From: Christiangramia sp. OXR-203
GTDB lineage: Bacteria > Bacteroidota > Bacteroidia > Flavobacteriales > Flavobacteriaceae
DNA: 64,000 nt
Assembly (NCBI RefSeq): GCF_034372165.1
Contig: NZ_CP139698.1
Span: 1,488,001 to 1,552,000, forward strand
Direction of reading: 5' to 3'
The notes beneath the pieces are model-generated. The model did not search any database. It was not told the origin of the DNA and was given only the letters and a program-made list of their open reading frames with translations. The first letter of the stretch is position 1, and the number at the start of each line of letters is the position of its first letter. Position numbers and translations under genes: made by a program. This document shows positions 1-7,600 of the stretch, in pieces.

Positions 1-2
1 GA

Positions 3-275
3 ATGAATGCCAAGGCTAATTTTATAGGAGCGCTCAAAAAGCCTATAGAAATAGACGGAGTGGTAAGCGAAGATAAATTAGTAACATCTGCCTACGGAGA
101 TATCGACATGGTTGGTACATCGAACGCTTATTTTAAAATCTATAGTGCCGAATCTAAAACCGTAAACGATCTTAAAACTCTGGAAGTTGATGGTGATAAA
201 TATGCAAATGGAAGCTATATGGCCTGTAAAAAGATGCTGCTTGACCAAACCAATACTTTCCTCTCCAGCTTTTAA
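3..275 (+). CDS. hypothetical protein, probably 5'-truncated by the window edge
   Basis: I do not recognise the family. The frame is open from the first bases of the window, so the ATG at position 3 may be an internal methionine and the gene may begin outside. The visible 90 residues are mixed alpha/beta in character, with no signal peptide, membrane segment or cysteine pattern. The reading frame ends in a Phe-terminated tail and a strong terminator follows at once, so this is the last gene of its transcript. No function can be given. Confidence 0.5.
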   Translation: MNAKANFIGALKKPIEIDGVVSEDKLVTSAYGDIDMVGTSNAYFKIYSAESKTVNDLKTLEVDGDKYANGSYMACKKMLLDQTNTFLSSF

Positions 276-296
276 CCTTTGAGTTTATTCATACAG

Positions 297-330
297 GGCC
301 GATTTCTTCTATCGGCCTTTTTATTTTTTA
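297..330 (+). terminator. intrinsic terminator after the first gene
   Basis: A perfect 7-bp stem (GGCCGAT at 297-303 with ATCGGCC at 311-317) encloses a 7-base loop and is followed by a T-rich tract to 330. It closes the transcript of the gene ending at 275. Confidence 0.8.
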
Positions 331-335
331 CAGCT

Positions 336-563
336 ATGCCAGTGATAATCATATTTTGCTTTCTTCTCCTGTTAGCGATCGCCTCTGAGTTAAAAAAAAA
401 TAGAATATCCCGGCAGGCATGCAACACAGATATTAGTAACCTTCAATCACGAATTTTGTATCTGGAAGCACTGAAAGATCGTAGGGAAAACTGCCTGAGG
501 CAGTATAATTTACTGAAATTCAATATTTCAGCTGTAATTAATTGTTTGAATAGTTTAAATTAG
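336..563 (+). CDS. small membrane-anchored coiled-coil protein (hypothetical)
   Basis: A 75-residue frame starting at ATG 336. It opens with a very hydrophobic stretch (MPVIIIFCFLLLLAIA), followed by a basic turn and a heptad-like helix containing three cysteines. A longer version from TTG 279 would run through the terminator hairpin at 297-330, so the ATG is preferred. It sits 26 bases before the sensor kinase gene and could be co-transcribed with it. No family was recognised and the gene may not be real. Confidence 0.35.
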   Translation: MPVIIIFCFLLLLAIASELKKNRISRQACNTDISNLQSRILYLEALKDRRENCLRQYNLLKFNISAVINCLNSLN

Positions 564-589
564 TAATCAACTAACCAATCAATTTTCTT

Positions 590-1990
590 ATGAAGCAACG
601 ATTACTGCTCGTAATTTTTGTTTATACCTTAAACACGATGTTCGCTCAACAACAAGCGAAAATAGATTCTCTGAATTCCCTTACTCTCCAAAATTCAGCA
701 ATTTCCTCAGAGACTTTGTTAAAAATTTTTCAGCTCAATCTTGAGAATTCCAAGGTACTGGAATACGATCGTGGTATTGCGGGTTCTTACTGGCAGCTTT
801 CAACCTTACATGCATACAAAGGCGATCTTGATATTTCAATAGACTATATGCTGAAGTCGATCAAAGTTTACGAAAAGATTGGTGATAGGGAAAAAGTGGC
901 AGATGGTTACGGGGAGCTGGGATACCGTATGAAAAGGGAAGATCTGGATAAGGCCCAGGAATACATGTTGAAGGGTAAAAGGATTGCTGAAGAGCACAAT
1001 TATGAAATGGTAATGAGCCGTATTTATAACAATTATGGTGTTATTAAAGAAATGAAGGGGCAGTTGGATAGTGCTGAATTTTATTATAGAAAAGGTCTTA
1101 AAAAAGTTCTTAAAATAGATTTTAAAACCGGTATTCCTTATAGTTATAGCAGTCTGGCCGGAATTCTGGCGCAGCGCGGTGCATATGACAGTGCAAGATA
1201 TTATTTTGAACAGTCTAGATCATTACGTATCGATATTCAAGATCGTAAAGGAATTGCTGAAAATTATACCCAAATTGGAGAGGTGTATCTCGAAGAGGGC
1301 AATCCGTCTTCAGCTATCAAAAGCTTTCGTCAGGCTATTCCATTAGCCCTGGAAGAAAATTATAATTTCCTGGCTCAGTATACCTATCAGAAAATGTCTG
1401 AAGCATTTAAATTCAGGAATAATACGGATTCTGCATTATTTTACCTTGAAAAGTATAATGTCTTTAAGGATAGTATCAACTCCATTGACGTGAAGGAGAA
1501 GATTGCGGAATTGAATGTGGAGTTTGAAACGGAGCAGAAAGAAAATGAAATTTTAGCACAACGGGCGAAACTGGCCGAAAATGAACTTCAGCTTCAGAAA
1601 AGAAATTTTATCATCGCTGGAATTTTAATTCTTACAGCACTTTTAGCCGTACTGGCTTATCTGGTTCTTAAAAGACAAAAGTCAGAAAAAATAAGGTTGA
1701 AAAAAGAAGGTGAACTACAAGTAGCGATCGCCGAGCTGGATACACGTAATAAACTAGAGAAGCAACGTCTAAGGATAAGCCGCGATTTGCATGATAATAT
1801 AGGCTCTCAGCTAACGTTCATCATCTCAAGCCTGGACAACCTGAAGTACAGACTTAAGGATTCTGATGCGATCATACTAAAAAAAATCGATCAAATTTCT
1901 ACATTTACTTCCACCACCATCAATGAATTGCGGGATACCATCTGGGCAATGAACAAAGAAACTATTACCAGAAATGAATTGCATGATTGA
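590..1990 (+). CDS. N-terminal part of broken TPR sensor kinase (TPR + TM + DHp)
   Basis: The frame as it stands gives 466 residues. They comprise a signal peptide ending near FAQ, about six TPR-like helical repeats (roughly residues 40-300), a coiled coil, a membrane helix, and a phosphoacceptor helix with RISRDLHDNIGSQL (His401). It ends just after the IWAMNK motif that normally leads into the ATPase domain. Without that domain it cannot autophosphorylate, though it could still dimerise or sense. Confidence 0.7.
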   Translation: MKQRLLLVIFVYTLNTMFAQQQAKIDSLNSLTLQNSAISSETLLKIFQLNLENSKVLEYDRGIAGSYWQLSTLHAYKGDLDISIDYMLKSIKVYEKIGDREKVADGYGELGYRMKREDLDKAQEYMLKGKRIAEEHNYEMVMSRIYNNYGVIKEMKGQLDSAEFYYRKGLKKVLKIDFKTGIPYSYSSLAGILAQRGAYDSARYYFEQSRSLRIDIQDRKGIAENYTQIGEVYLEEGNPSSAIKSFRQAIPLALEENYNFLAQYTYQKMSEAFKFRNNTDSALFYLEKYNVFKDSINSIDVKEKIAELNVEFETEQKENEILAQRAKLAENELQLQKRNFIIAGILILTALLAVLAYLVLKRQKSEKIRLKKEGELQVAIAELDTRNKLEKQRLRISRDLHDNIGSQLTFIISSLDNLKYRLKDSDAIILKKIDQISTFTSTTINELRDTIWAMNKETITRNELHD

Positions 1991-2356
1991 TTGAAAGACT
2001 TGATCTATCAAGCCAAACAGTCCAGTGAAATGATTGATTTCGAACTAAACTTTGATCCTGGTCTATTGAAGATTGAATACTCAGCATTAGACGCCATAAA
2101 CATGTATCGTATAATCCAGGAATCCTTAAACAATGCGATTAAGTATTCAGAGGCATCGACAATTAGTGTAGAGGAGATCTTGAATGATTCTCGTATTGAA
2201 TTTGTCATAAAAGATAATGGAATTGGTTTTGATCCTGAGGACACTGGAATAGGCTTCGGGTTGCTTAATATGCAGAAACGGGCAAAGGAGAGTAACATTG
2301 ATCTGGAGATCTGGTCACGACCAGGGAAGGGAACACGAGTTACTCTCCAAAAATAG
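1991..2356 (+). CDS. C-terminal HATPase_c part of broken sensor kinase
   Basis: This 121-residue frame directly follows the TGA and begins with TTG. It carries the GHKL ATP-binding motifs: the N box in IIQESLNNAIKYS, the G1 box DNGIGF and the G2 box GFGLLNM. It has no promoter or ATG of its own, so it would be made only by read-through or weak re-initiation at the TTG. It belongs with the frame ending at 1990. Confidence 0.65.
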   Translation: MKDLIYQAKQSSEMIDFELNFDPGLLKIEYSALDAINMYRIIQESLNNAIKYSEASTISVEEILNDSRIEFVIKDNGIGFDPEDTGIGFGLLNMQKRAKESNIDLEIWSRPGKGTRVTLQK

Positions 2357-2369
2357 GTAGATTGACGTA

Positions 2370-2400
2370 TTGTAAATAAACAGAAGTCCTGCTAGATTTA
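2370..2400 (+). promoter_or_regulatory. candidate promoter for the response regulator
   Basis: TTG (2370-2372), 20 bases, then TAGATTTA (2393-2400). This is close to the Bacteroidetes TTG-N19-21-TAnnTTTG consensus, with one mismatch in the -7 box. Transcription would begin near 2407, giving a leader of about 60 bases that contains the hairpin at 2433-2466. Confidence 0.35.
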
Positions 2401-2432
2401 GATATCCAATTATTGGGGATTTGGATACACCT

Positions 2433-2466
2433 AATTCCGCAGGTACTAATAACCTGCGGAATTTTT
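2433..2466 (+). terminator. 12-bp terminator-like hairpin directly before the regulator start codon
   Basis: The arms at 2433-2444 and 2452-2463 pair perfectly over 12 bp, with a 7-base loop and a T run to 2466. It could terminate the kinase transcript. It ends only three bases before the ATG at 2470, so any transcript of the regulator must also contain it. That makes an attenuator or translation-blocking leader element possible. Confidence 0.65.
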
Positions 2467-2469
2467 CGA

Positions 2470-3126
2470 ATGAAGAATATTAACTTAGCCATATTAGACG
2501 ACAATATTTTTCTCATCAAAGCTCTTGAAGAGAAGATATCATTCTTTGATGATTTACATCACAAATTTTCCTTTACTAAAGGCCAGGATTTGCTAGAAAA
2601 ATTAGATGAAAACTCCAACCTGGACTTAATTCTTATGGATATAGAAATGCCAGGATTAAATGGCATTGATTGTACGATGCTGCTCAAACAAAAATTTCCT
2701 CACATAAAGGTTTTAATTCTCACAGTATTTAATAATGACGAATATATTTTTAATGCAATAAAAGCAGGAGCAGATGGATATTTCTTAAAGGATACGAAAC
2801 CAGAAGATCTTTATAAGGGAATCATAGAAACTATCGAAGGTGGTGCTGGCATGACCCCTGCCATAGCAAAAAGAACTTTACATCTACTAAGAAATCCTCA
2901 GGCGATTAAAAATAAAAAACTTCAGGAAAAGGTTTCTTTGTCTAAACGGGAAATCGATGTTCTGGAATATTTAGCAACTGGTTTGAGTACAACGGTCATT
3001 GCTGATAGGCTGTTTCTTTCATCAAACACTGTTCGAAAGCATGTAGAAAATATCTATAAAAAACTTCAGGTACATTCCAAGATTGAGGCAGTAGATGTTG
3101 CCAGGAAATATAACATGGGAGTGTAA
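2470..3126 (+). CDS. NarL/FixJ-family response regulator
   Basis: A 218-residue two-component regulator. The receiver domain has the acidic pocket LDDN and the phospho-acceptor Asp57 in LILMDIEMPG, with the conserved LKD lysine further on. A LuxR-type helix-turn-helix follows (SKREIDVLEYLATG ... NTVRKHVENIYKKL). ATG 2470 is chosen over TTG 2413 because the receiver fold begins there. It is the natural partner of the upstream broken kinase. The IS element has replaced its last two codons: without the insertion the protein would end in YNII, and it now ends in YNMGV using a stop codon inside the IS end. The DNA-binding domain is untouched. Confidence 0.9.
   Translation: MKNINLAILDDNIFLIKALEEKISFFDDLHHKFSFTKGQDLLEKLDENSNLDLILMDIEMPGLNGIDCTMLLKQKFPHIKVLILTVFNNDEYIFNAIKAGADGYFLKDTKPEDLYKGIIETIEGGAGMTPAIAKRTLHLLRNPQAIKNKKLQEKVSLSKREIDVLEYLATGLSTTVIADRLFLSSNTVRKHVENIYKKLQVHSKIEAVDVARKYNMGV
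3109..3116. repeat. left target-site duplication of the IS (TATAACAT)
   Basis: The 8-base TATAACAT directly left of the IS end is repeated at 4457-4464, directly right of the other end. Eight-base duplications are usual for IS256-family elements. Confidence 0.9.
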
Positions 3127-3139
3127 TTTAAACTCTGTC
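3117..3139 (+). repeat. left terminal inverted repeat of the IS
   Basis: It begins GGGAGTGTAATTT and ends ACTCTGTC. Its reverse complement is found at 4434-4456 with mismatches only at the second and fourth outer bases. It supplies the GTG and TAA codons that now end the regulator gene. Confidence 0.9.
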
Positions 3140-3145
3140 CGGTCC

Positions 3146-4393
3146 TCAGCCCCTCCGGGGGGTACCCCCCGGAGGGGCTGTGCTCAAATCGAGCGGCATG
3201 CGGCCCTCAAATTTAATAAAAAATTGTTGGGCGGTCGTTGCCCAGTTCTGTAATGGCGATGTCCACTTCTTCTGAATGTTCATGGTCGCCAGATAGATCA
3301 GCTTCATAAGGGCCATGTCGCTGGTGAACGCGCCCTTGGTCTTGGTCACCTTCCGCACCTGCCTGTGGAACCCCTCTACGGCGTTGGTGGTGTATATAAT
3401 CTTCCTGATGGGGGCGGAATATGCGAAGTAGCTCGATAGGTTCTCCCAGTTGTCGTTCCAGCTCTGGATGACCACCGGGTACTTCTTGCCCCATTTTTCC
3501 TCCAGGTCCAGCAGTTCGTCCTCGGCCTCCTCCTTGCCGTTGGCCCTGTATACCAGTTTCAGGTCGCGCATGAACTCCTTTTGGTCCTTGGAGGCTACGT
3601 ACTTGAGCGAGTTGCGTATCTGGTGCACGATGCACAGTTGGACATCGGTCTTTGGAAAGATGCTCAGGATGGCATCGGTGAACCCTTTCAGGTTGTCCGT
3701 ACAGGCTATCAGTATGTCCTGGAGCCCACGGTTGTTCAGGTCGGTGAGCACTTGCAGCCAGAAATTGGCCCCCTCGCTTTCCGAGATGTACATGCCCAGC
3801 ACGTCCTTATGGCCGTTTTTGTCGATTCCCAGTATGTTGTAGATCGCTTTGTGGCGGACCTTGCCGTCCTCCTTGACCTTGTAGTGCATGGCGTCCAGCC
3901 AGACGATACAGTACATCACGTCCAATGGCCTTCGCTGCCATGCCTTGATATCGGGTATGATCCGATCGGTGATATCGGTCAGCACGCTGTGCGAGATCTC
4001 GGTATCGTACATTTCCTTGATATGGGCGCAGATGTCCCGATAGCCCATCCCCAGACCGTAGAGGCCGATTATCTTGTCGGCCAGGTTGTCCGCCAAAATG
4101 GTCTGTCGCTTTTTTACGATCTCGGGCTCGAAGCTGCTTTGGCGGTCCTGGGGCGTTTTGATCTCGAAAGTACCCACACCGGTCTTCAGGGTCTTTTTGC
4201 CCTTGCCGTTGCGCTTGTTGCCCTTGAGACGCTCATCATCGTCAAGATGAGCCTCCATCTCGGCCTCTAGGGCCTTGTCAAGGAAATTTTGGAGCAGCGG
4301 TGCAAAAGCGCCGTCCTTGCCGAAAAGGCTTTTCCCAGTCGTAAATTGTTCAAGTGCTTTTTTTTCAATGTTGTTCAGTTCTTCCTGTGTCAT
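3146..4393 (-). CDS. IS256-family transposase (Mutator-like DDE)
   Basis: A 415-residue DDE transposase that cuts and pastes the surrounding element. The catalytic triad can be read as Asp167 (WLDAMH), Asp233 (ACTDNLKGF) and Glu340 (NAVEGFHRQ), in the spacing typical of the Transposase_mut family. The N-terminal part has the usual acidic helix (MEAHLDDDERLKGNKRNG). Length and motifs are intact, so it is probably active. Codon use is GC-rich, unlike the neighbours. Its last residues and stop codon lie in a long palindrome (3147-3180). A shadow frame on the opposite strand was ignored. Confidence 0.95.
   Translation of the reverse strand: MTQEELNNIEKKALEQFTTGKSLFGKDGAFAPLLQNFLDKALEAEMEAHLDDDERLKGNKRNGKGKKTLKTGVGTFEIKTPQDRQSSFEPEIVKKRQTILADNLADKIIGLYGLGMGYRDICAHIKEMYDTEISHSVLTDITDRIIPDIKAWQRRPLDVMYCIVWLDAMHYKVKEDGKVRHKAIYNILGIDKNGHKDVLGMYISESEGANFWLQVLTDLNNRGLQDILIACTDNLKGFTDAILSIFPKTDVQLCIVHQIRNSLKYVASKDQKEFMRDLKLVYRANGKEEAEDELLDLEEKWGKKYPVVIQSWNDNWENLSSYFAYSAPIRKIIYTTNAVEGFHRQVRKVTKTKGAFTSDMALMKLIYLATMNIQKKWTSPLQNWATTAQQFFIKFEGRMPLDLSTAPPGGTPRRG
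3147..3180. repeat. perfect 34-bp GC-rich palindrome at the transposase 3' end
   Basis: Bases 3147-3163 are the exact reverse complement of 3164-3180, centred on GGTACC. It overlaps the transposase stop codon (3146-3148) and lies just inside the left inverted repeat. No T run follows on either side, so it is not a standard terminator. It may block transcription or translation entering the element from outside. Confidence 0.85.
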
Positions 4394-4433
4394 TTTTCAA
4401 TCTGTTTGAATATTAATATAAAAAATCTATTCA

Positions 4434-4456
4434 GACAGAGTTTAAATTACACCCTC
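4434..4456 (-). repeat. right terminal inverted repeat of the IS
   Basis: This is the counterpart of 3117-3139, with 21 of 23 bases matching in inverted orientation. It is followed directly by the TATAACAT duplication. Confidence 0.9.
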
Positions 4457-4464
4457 TATAACAT
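4457..4464. repeat. right target-site duplication of the IS (TATAACAT)
   Basis: Identical to 3109-3116. Joining the flanks with one copy restores the regulator reading frame as ...TAT AAC ATT ATA TAA. Confidence 0.9.
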
Positions 4465-4514
4465 TATATAATTGCCAGGATCTACAGGGTACAGCAGTCC
4501 TTTATAGAAATGAA

Positions 4515-4943
4515 TTAATTTTTTAAAAAGTCTTCAAAATCTTCAAAAAACTCCTCCATCTTCAGCATATTTTCAGCCAAAAATTCTTTTACATCTGGCC
4601 AGTCTTTCTGGCGATGTATATTGACTCCTTCTTTTTCTACAAAAATTCTTGAGATCATTTTACCTTCCGGTAATTCGTATTCTTTTTCATACTGAATATT
4701 GGGAAGATAAGATTCGTTAAGAACCGTTTTTAGTGATTCTAATTTTTCGAAGTAGTAACTTCTGATAAATTTATCCTGGTCGATGATGTCAAGCGATACC
4801 ATGGCAAATTTTCGTGTAAAGGAAAATTTTAATTGAATCTCCTTTATTTTGGTATTGTACAAAAGCCATTTATGAGGAAACTCTTTACCGCAGCTGGTCC
4901 AGAATTCCTGTCTGATCTTTTTTGATTCTTCGTGGGAAAACAT
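4515..4943 (-). CDS. DUF4268 domain-containing protein
   Basis: A 142-residue cytoplasmic protein of the DUF4268 type, rich in aromatic and charged residues (FWTSCGKEFPHKWLLYNTKI, a central KFSFTRKFAMVSLDI strand, an acidic C-terminal helix). The family has no settled function; related domains occur in endonuclease-like proteins. The start at 4943 is chosen because it lies one base after the stop of the ZIP gene; a start at 4961 would overlap it. The two genes are clearly co-transcribed. Confidence 0.8.
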   Translation of the reverse strand: MFSHEESKKIRQEFWTSCGKEFPHKWLLYNTKIKEIQLKFSFTRKFAMVSLDIIDQDKFIRSYYFEKLESLKTVLNESYLPNIQYEKEYELPEGKMISRIFVEKEGVNIHRQKDWPDVKEFLAENMLKMEEFFEDFEDFLKN

Positions 4944-4944
4944 A

Positions 4945-5640
4945 TTAGATAAAATAAGCAAGTAAAATCCCTAATATTATAACTCCCAGTTTAGAAGCAT
5001 TGAAGGAATGATTTTTAGAGGATTCAAATAGGATCGTAGTAGATACATGAAGAAAAATACCAATAACTACTCCGTTGATCTCATCTGCATATTGGCCAAT
5101 TTCAGGAATATTGTTTTTGAGCCAGTTTCCAAGGGGCGTCATGGCAGCGAATAAAGCCAGGAATATAAAAACCTTTGGTTTGCTGAGTTTACTCTGTACC
5201 AGGAATACTGAAAGAATTGCTGCAACGGGTATTTTGTGGATTACAACGCCATGCAAAAGGTGATTATCATGATCCATAGGAAAACCTTCAAGCAAAGAAT
5301 GTACACTCAAACTAATTAGAAGTGTAATTGGAAATGCTGCAGAATCTTTATTATGGTGCATGTGGCCATGTTCGGCGCCTTTCGACAAAAATTCCAGCAC
5401 AATCTGCAATAGAAGTCCTAGCATGATGAATACACCAATATCCTCATTAGAAGAACCATAAACTTCTGGAAGCAATTCCAAAACAGTTACAGCTAGAAGA
5501 TATGCTCCACTAAATGCAAGTAATAATTTGAAGCCCGAAGAACTTCCTGGTTTTAAAAATACTGAAATGATATATCCAGCGAGAACAGCCAGGATGGGTA
5601 ACAGGTAAATATATAAGCTTTCTGGCAACTTGAAATTCAA
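4945..5640 (-). CDS. ZIP-family metal transporter
   Basis: A 231-residue inner-membrane protein with about eight hydrophobic segments. It has the ZIP signature histidines: HSLLEGFP in the fourth helix and HGVVIHKIPVA in the fifth, which form the metal path. A His-rich loop (EHGHMHHNKD) lies between helices 3 and 4, as in zinc importers. It would take up zinc or another divalent metal. It is the first gene of a two-gene unit with the DUF4268 gene downstream. Confidence 0.88.
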   Translation of the reverse strand: MNFKLPESLYIYLLPILAVLAGYIISVFLKPGSSSGFKLLLAFSGAYLLAVTVLELLPEVYGSSNEDIGVFIMLGLLLQIVLEFLSKGAEHGHMHHNKDSAAFPITLLISLSVHSLLEGFPMDHDNHLLHGVVIHKIPVAAILSVFLVQSKLSKPKVFIFLALFAAMTPLGNWLKNNIPEIGQYADEINGVVIGIFLHVSTTILFESSKNHSFNASKLGVIILGILLAYFI

Positions 5641-5707
5641 TTAGGACAGGAACCAAGGTTTAGATTGAAGTATCCTGTAAATATTATAGTATGGGGCAAA
5701 ATTACTT

Positions 5708-5715
5708 TATTTTTG
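5708..5715 (+). promoter_or_regulatory. candidate -7 promoter box TATTTTTG
   Basis: A perfect TAnnTTTG box 20 bases before the methyltransferase ATG. No clear TTG was seen at the -33 position. Confidence 0.35.
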
Positions 5716-5735
5716 TGGTTCTTTAAAGCAGTACT

Positions 5736-6893
5736 ATGGATAACTACAGAATGATCGCCAAGACTTTATTTGGCTTCGAATCGATATTGGCAAAAGAACT
5801 TTTGGATCTTGGCGCAATGGATATCAAAGAGGGTAACCGAATGGTGAGTTTTGTTGGTGATAAAGGCTTTATGTACAAAGCCAATTTATGTCTGCGCACC
5901 GCTATTAAAGTTTTGAAGCCATATGAAAGCTTCAAAGCAAATTCTGAACAGGAACTTTACGATAATATCAAAAAACTACCATGGGAGAAATTTTTAGATG
6001 TGGAAGGTAGTCTTGCTATAGACTCCGCTGTGCATTCTGATATTTTCACGCATTCACAATATGTAGCTTTAAAATCCAAGGATGCAATCGTAGACAGATT
6101 CAGGGAGAAATTTGGTAAAAGACCAGATGTGGATCTTGATTTTCCAGATTTAAGAATTAACATCCATATTGAGAATAATTTCTGTAATGTATCTTTCGAT
6201 AGTTCTGGAGATAGTCTGCACAAACGAGGTTATAGAACAGCGACCAACATCGCACCTATAAATGAAGTTTTGGCCGCGGGCATGTTATTGATGTCTGGAT
6301 GGGATGGACAATGTGACTTTTTAGATCCTATGTGCGGTAGTGGAACAATCCCAATTGAGGCAGCTATGATAGCGTGTAATATTCCGCCAAACCTAAATCG
6401 TAAGGAATTTGCATTCGAAAAATGGAATGACTGGGATGAAGATCTTTATGAAAAGATTGAAGCTTCAGCAATGAAGAAGGTGCGTGATTTCCATTTCAAG
6501 ATCAGAGGTTATGATAAGGCTCCTTCCGCAGTAATGAAAGCGAAGGATAACGTGAGCAATGCCAATCTGGGTGATTTTATTGAAATTGAACAGAAGAGCT
6601 TTTTCGAAAGTGTAAAGCAAAATGAGGGTTATCTACATATGCTTTTCAATCCACCGTACGGTGAGCGACTTGAGATCGATATTGAAGATTTCTACGGAAA
6701 AATAGGGGACACCTTAAAACAGGGATATCCTGGTACCCATGCCTGGTTTATTGCAACCAATTTTGAAGCGATTAAAAGTGTTGGGCTGAGAGCTTCCAGA
6801 AAGATAAAATTATATAACGGACCACTTGAAGGACGTCTTCTGAAATATGTACTCTACGAAGGTTCGAAGAAGAAGAGTAAGCAGGTAGATTAA
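5736..6893 (+). CDS. THUMP-domain class I RNA methyltransferase (RlmL N-terminal type)
   Basis: A 385-residue SAM-dependent methyltransferase of the COG0116 family, which makes m2G in 23S rRNA (position 2445 for RlmL in E. coli). The N-terminal half is a THUMP domain (ending near DSLHKRGYR). The C-terminal half has the SAM-binding motif DPMCGSGTIPIEAA and the catalytic motif NPPYGERL. Older databases call it an N6-adenine DNA methylase because of NPPY. It lacks the RlmK half that is fused in E. coli. The 3' end overlaps the convergent DUF6048 gene by four bases. Confidence 0.9.
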   Translation: MDNYRMIAKTLFGFESILAKELLDLGAMDIKEGNRMVSFVGDKGFMYKANLCLRTAIKVLKPYESFKANSEQELYDNIKKLPWEKFLDVEGSLAIDSAVHSDIFTHSQYVALKSKDAIVDRFREKFGKRPDVDLDFPDLRINIHIENNFCNVSFDSSGDSLHKRGYRTATNIAPINEVLAAGMLLMSGWDGQCDFLDPMCGSGTIPIEAAMIACNIPPNLNRKEFAFEKWNDWDEDLYEKIEASAMKKVRDFHFKIRGYDKAPSAVMKAKDNVSNANLGDFIEIEQKSFFESVKQNEGYLHMLFNPPYGERLEIDIEDFYGKIGDTLKQGYPGTHAWFIATNFEAIKSVGLRASRKIKLYNGPLEGRLLKYVLYEGSKKKSKQVD

Positions 6894-7600
6894 CTCCTTG
6901 CTTTTTTATAGAATGGGATCATGTAACTAATGGAGTAGCCAAAACCTGCTCCAAATTCACTGGCATCATAAGTTCTTCCAAAACCGGGAATCGCAAGATT
7001 ATCCAGATTATTAGGTTCGCTCTGACTAATTCTTCTCTTGAGCTGAACGTTGGCAGATAAGTATAGATTATTAATTATCTCCACCTTGATACCTACCATA
7101 ACTTCAGCCCAGCTTGCCGTAAGTCCGGTAGATTCAATTTCTTCAGTATTGATATTTACACCATAATAATCTGTCGAAGTATAGATAGTATATTCTTCCA
7201 GTGTTTGTGAAAAAGTGGCGAAACCATAACGAACACCCACAAAAATAACATTTTGCATATCCAGCCAATTCTCATAGGCATTGTAATCTCCACCCAGCTT
7301 TATATAGCTTCCATTGGATAGGGTTTGAATATTATCCCCTACAAAAGTTATCTTTTCGTTTCCAAGTTCTGCAGCAACATAAAAATTGTCGTAGAAACGA
7401 TAGTCTCCAACTAATTCAATACCACTATAATTGTCATCAAAGAAACTTCTTATGGGTTTACTAATATCTACTCCAACCCGAATCCCGTACTTTTCATTGT
7501 AATTTATGGTATCCTTTATGCTAGATTGTTCCTGAGCGCTTGAAAGGAGTGACGTGCAAAAAATTAGAATGAAACTAGAAAAATATCGAAACATGGGCAT
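6890..7600 (-). CDS. DUF6048-like outer-membrane beta-barrel protein
   Basis: About 236 residues. A signal peptide (MFRYFSSFILIFCTSLLSSAQ) is followed by alternating strands ending in an aromatic residue (YMIPFYKKARS), as expected for a small outer-membrane barrel. An upstream start at 7666 would place 22 odd residues before the signal peptide, so ATG 7600 (or 7594) is preferred. It overlaps the preceding lipoprotein gene by 26 bases and forms a unit with it and rlmD. The family name is from memory of flavobacterial genomes; the function is unknown. Confidence 0.75.
   Translation of the reverse strand: MPMFRYFSSFILIFCTSLLSSAQEQSSIKDTINYNEKYGIRVGVDISKPIRSFFDDNYSGIELVGDYRFYDNFYVAAELGNEKITFVGDNIQTLSNGSYIKLGGDYNAYENWLDMQNVIFVGVRYGFATFSQTLEEYTIYTSTDYYGVNINTEEIESTGLTASWAEVMVGIKVEIINNLYLSANVQLKRRISQSEPNNLDNLAIPGFGRTYDASEFGAGFGYSISYMIPFYKKARS

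Larger units (their letters stand above)
590..2356 (+). pseudogene. TPR sensor histidine kinase interrupted by an in-frame TGA
   Basis: Read through a single TGA at 1988-1990, this is one 588-codon kinase of the Bacteroidetes TPR/LuxR-regulator type. The order is a signal peptide, tetratricopeptide repeats, a membrane helix near residues 340-360, a HisKA_3-type dimerisation domain with His401, and an HATPase_c domain. Both parts lie in the same frame and the protein homology runs straight across the stop. The residue at the stop is probably Arg (CGA changed to TGA). The response regulator gene follows at 2470. A nonsense mutation or sequencing error is the likeliest cause. True splitting of the protein is possible but less likely, because the second part has only a TTG to start from. 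Confidence 0.75.
3117..4456. mobile_element. complete IS256-family insertion sequence
   Basis: A 1340-bp element bounded by 23-bp terminal inverted repeats (3117-3139 and 4434-4456) that match at 21 of 23 positions, and by an 8-bp target duplication. It carries one transposase gene on the minus strand. Its visibly higher GC content against an AT-rich chromosome points to recent arrival from another host. It sits between the regulator gene and the DUF4268/ZIP pair and alters only the end of the regulator. Confidence 0.92.

Noticed and set aside
279-335. TTG start of the small protein at 279
   Set aside because: It would place the terminator hairpin (297-330) inside the coding sequence; ATG 336 is more likely.
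3581-4270. 229-residue plus-strand frame opposite the transposase
   Set aside because: It is a shadow frame created by the GC-rich codons of the minus-strand transposase, with no family resemblance or promoter.
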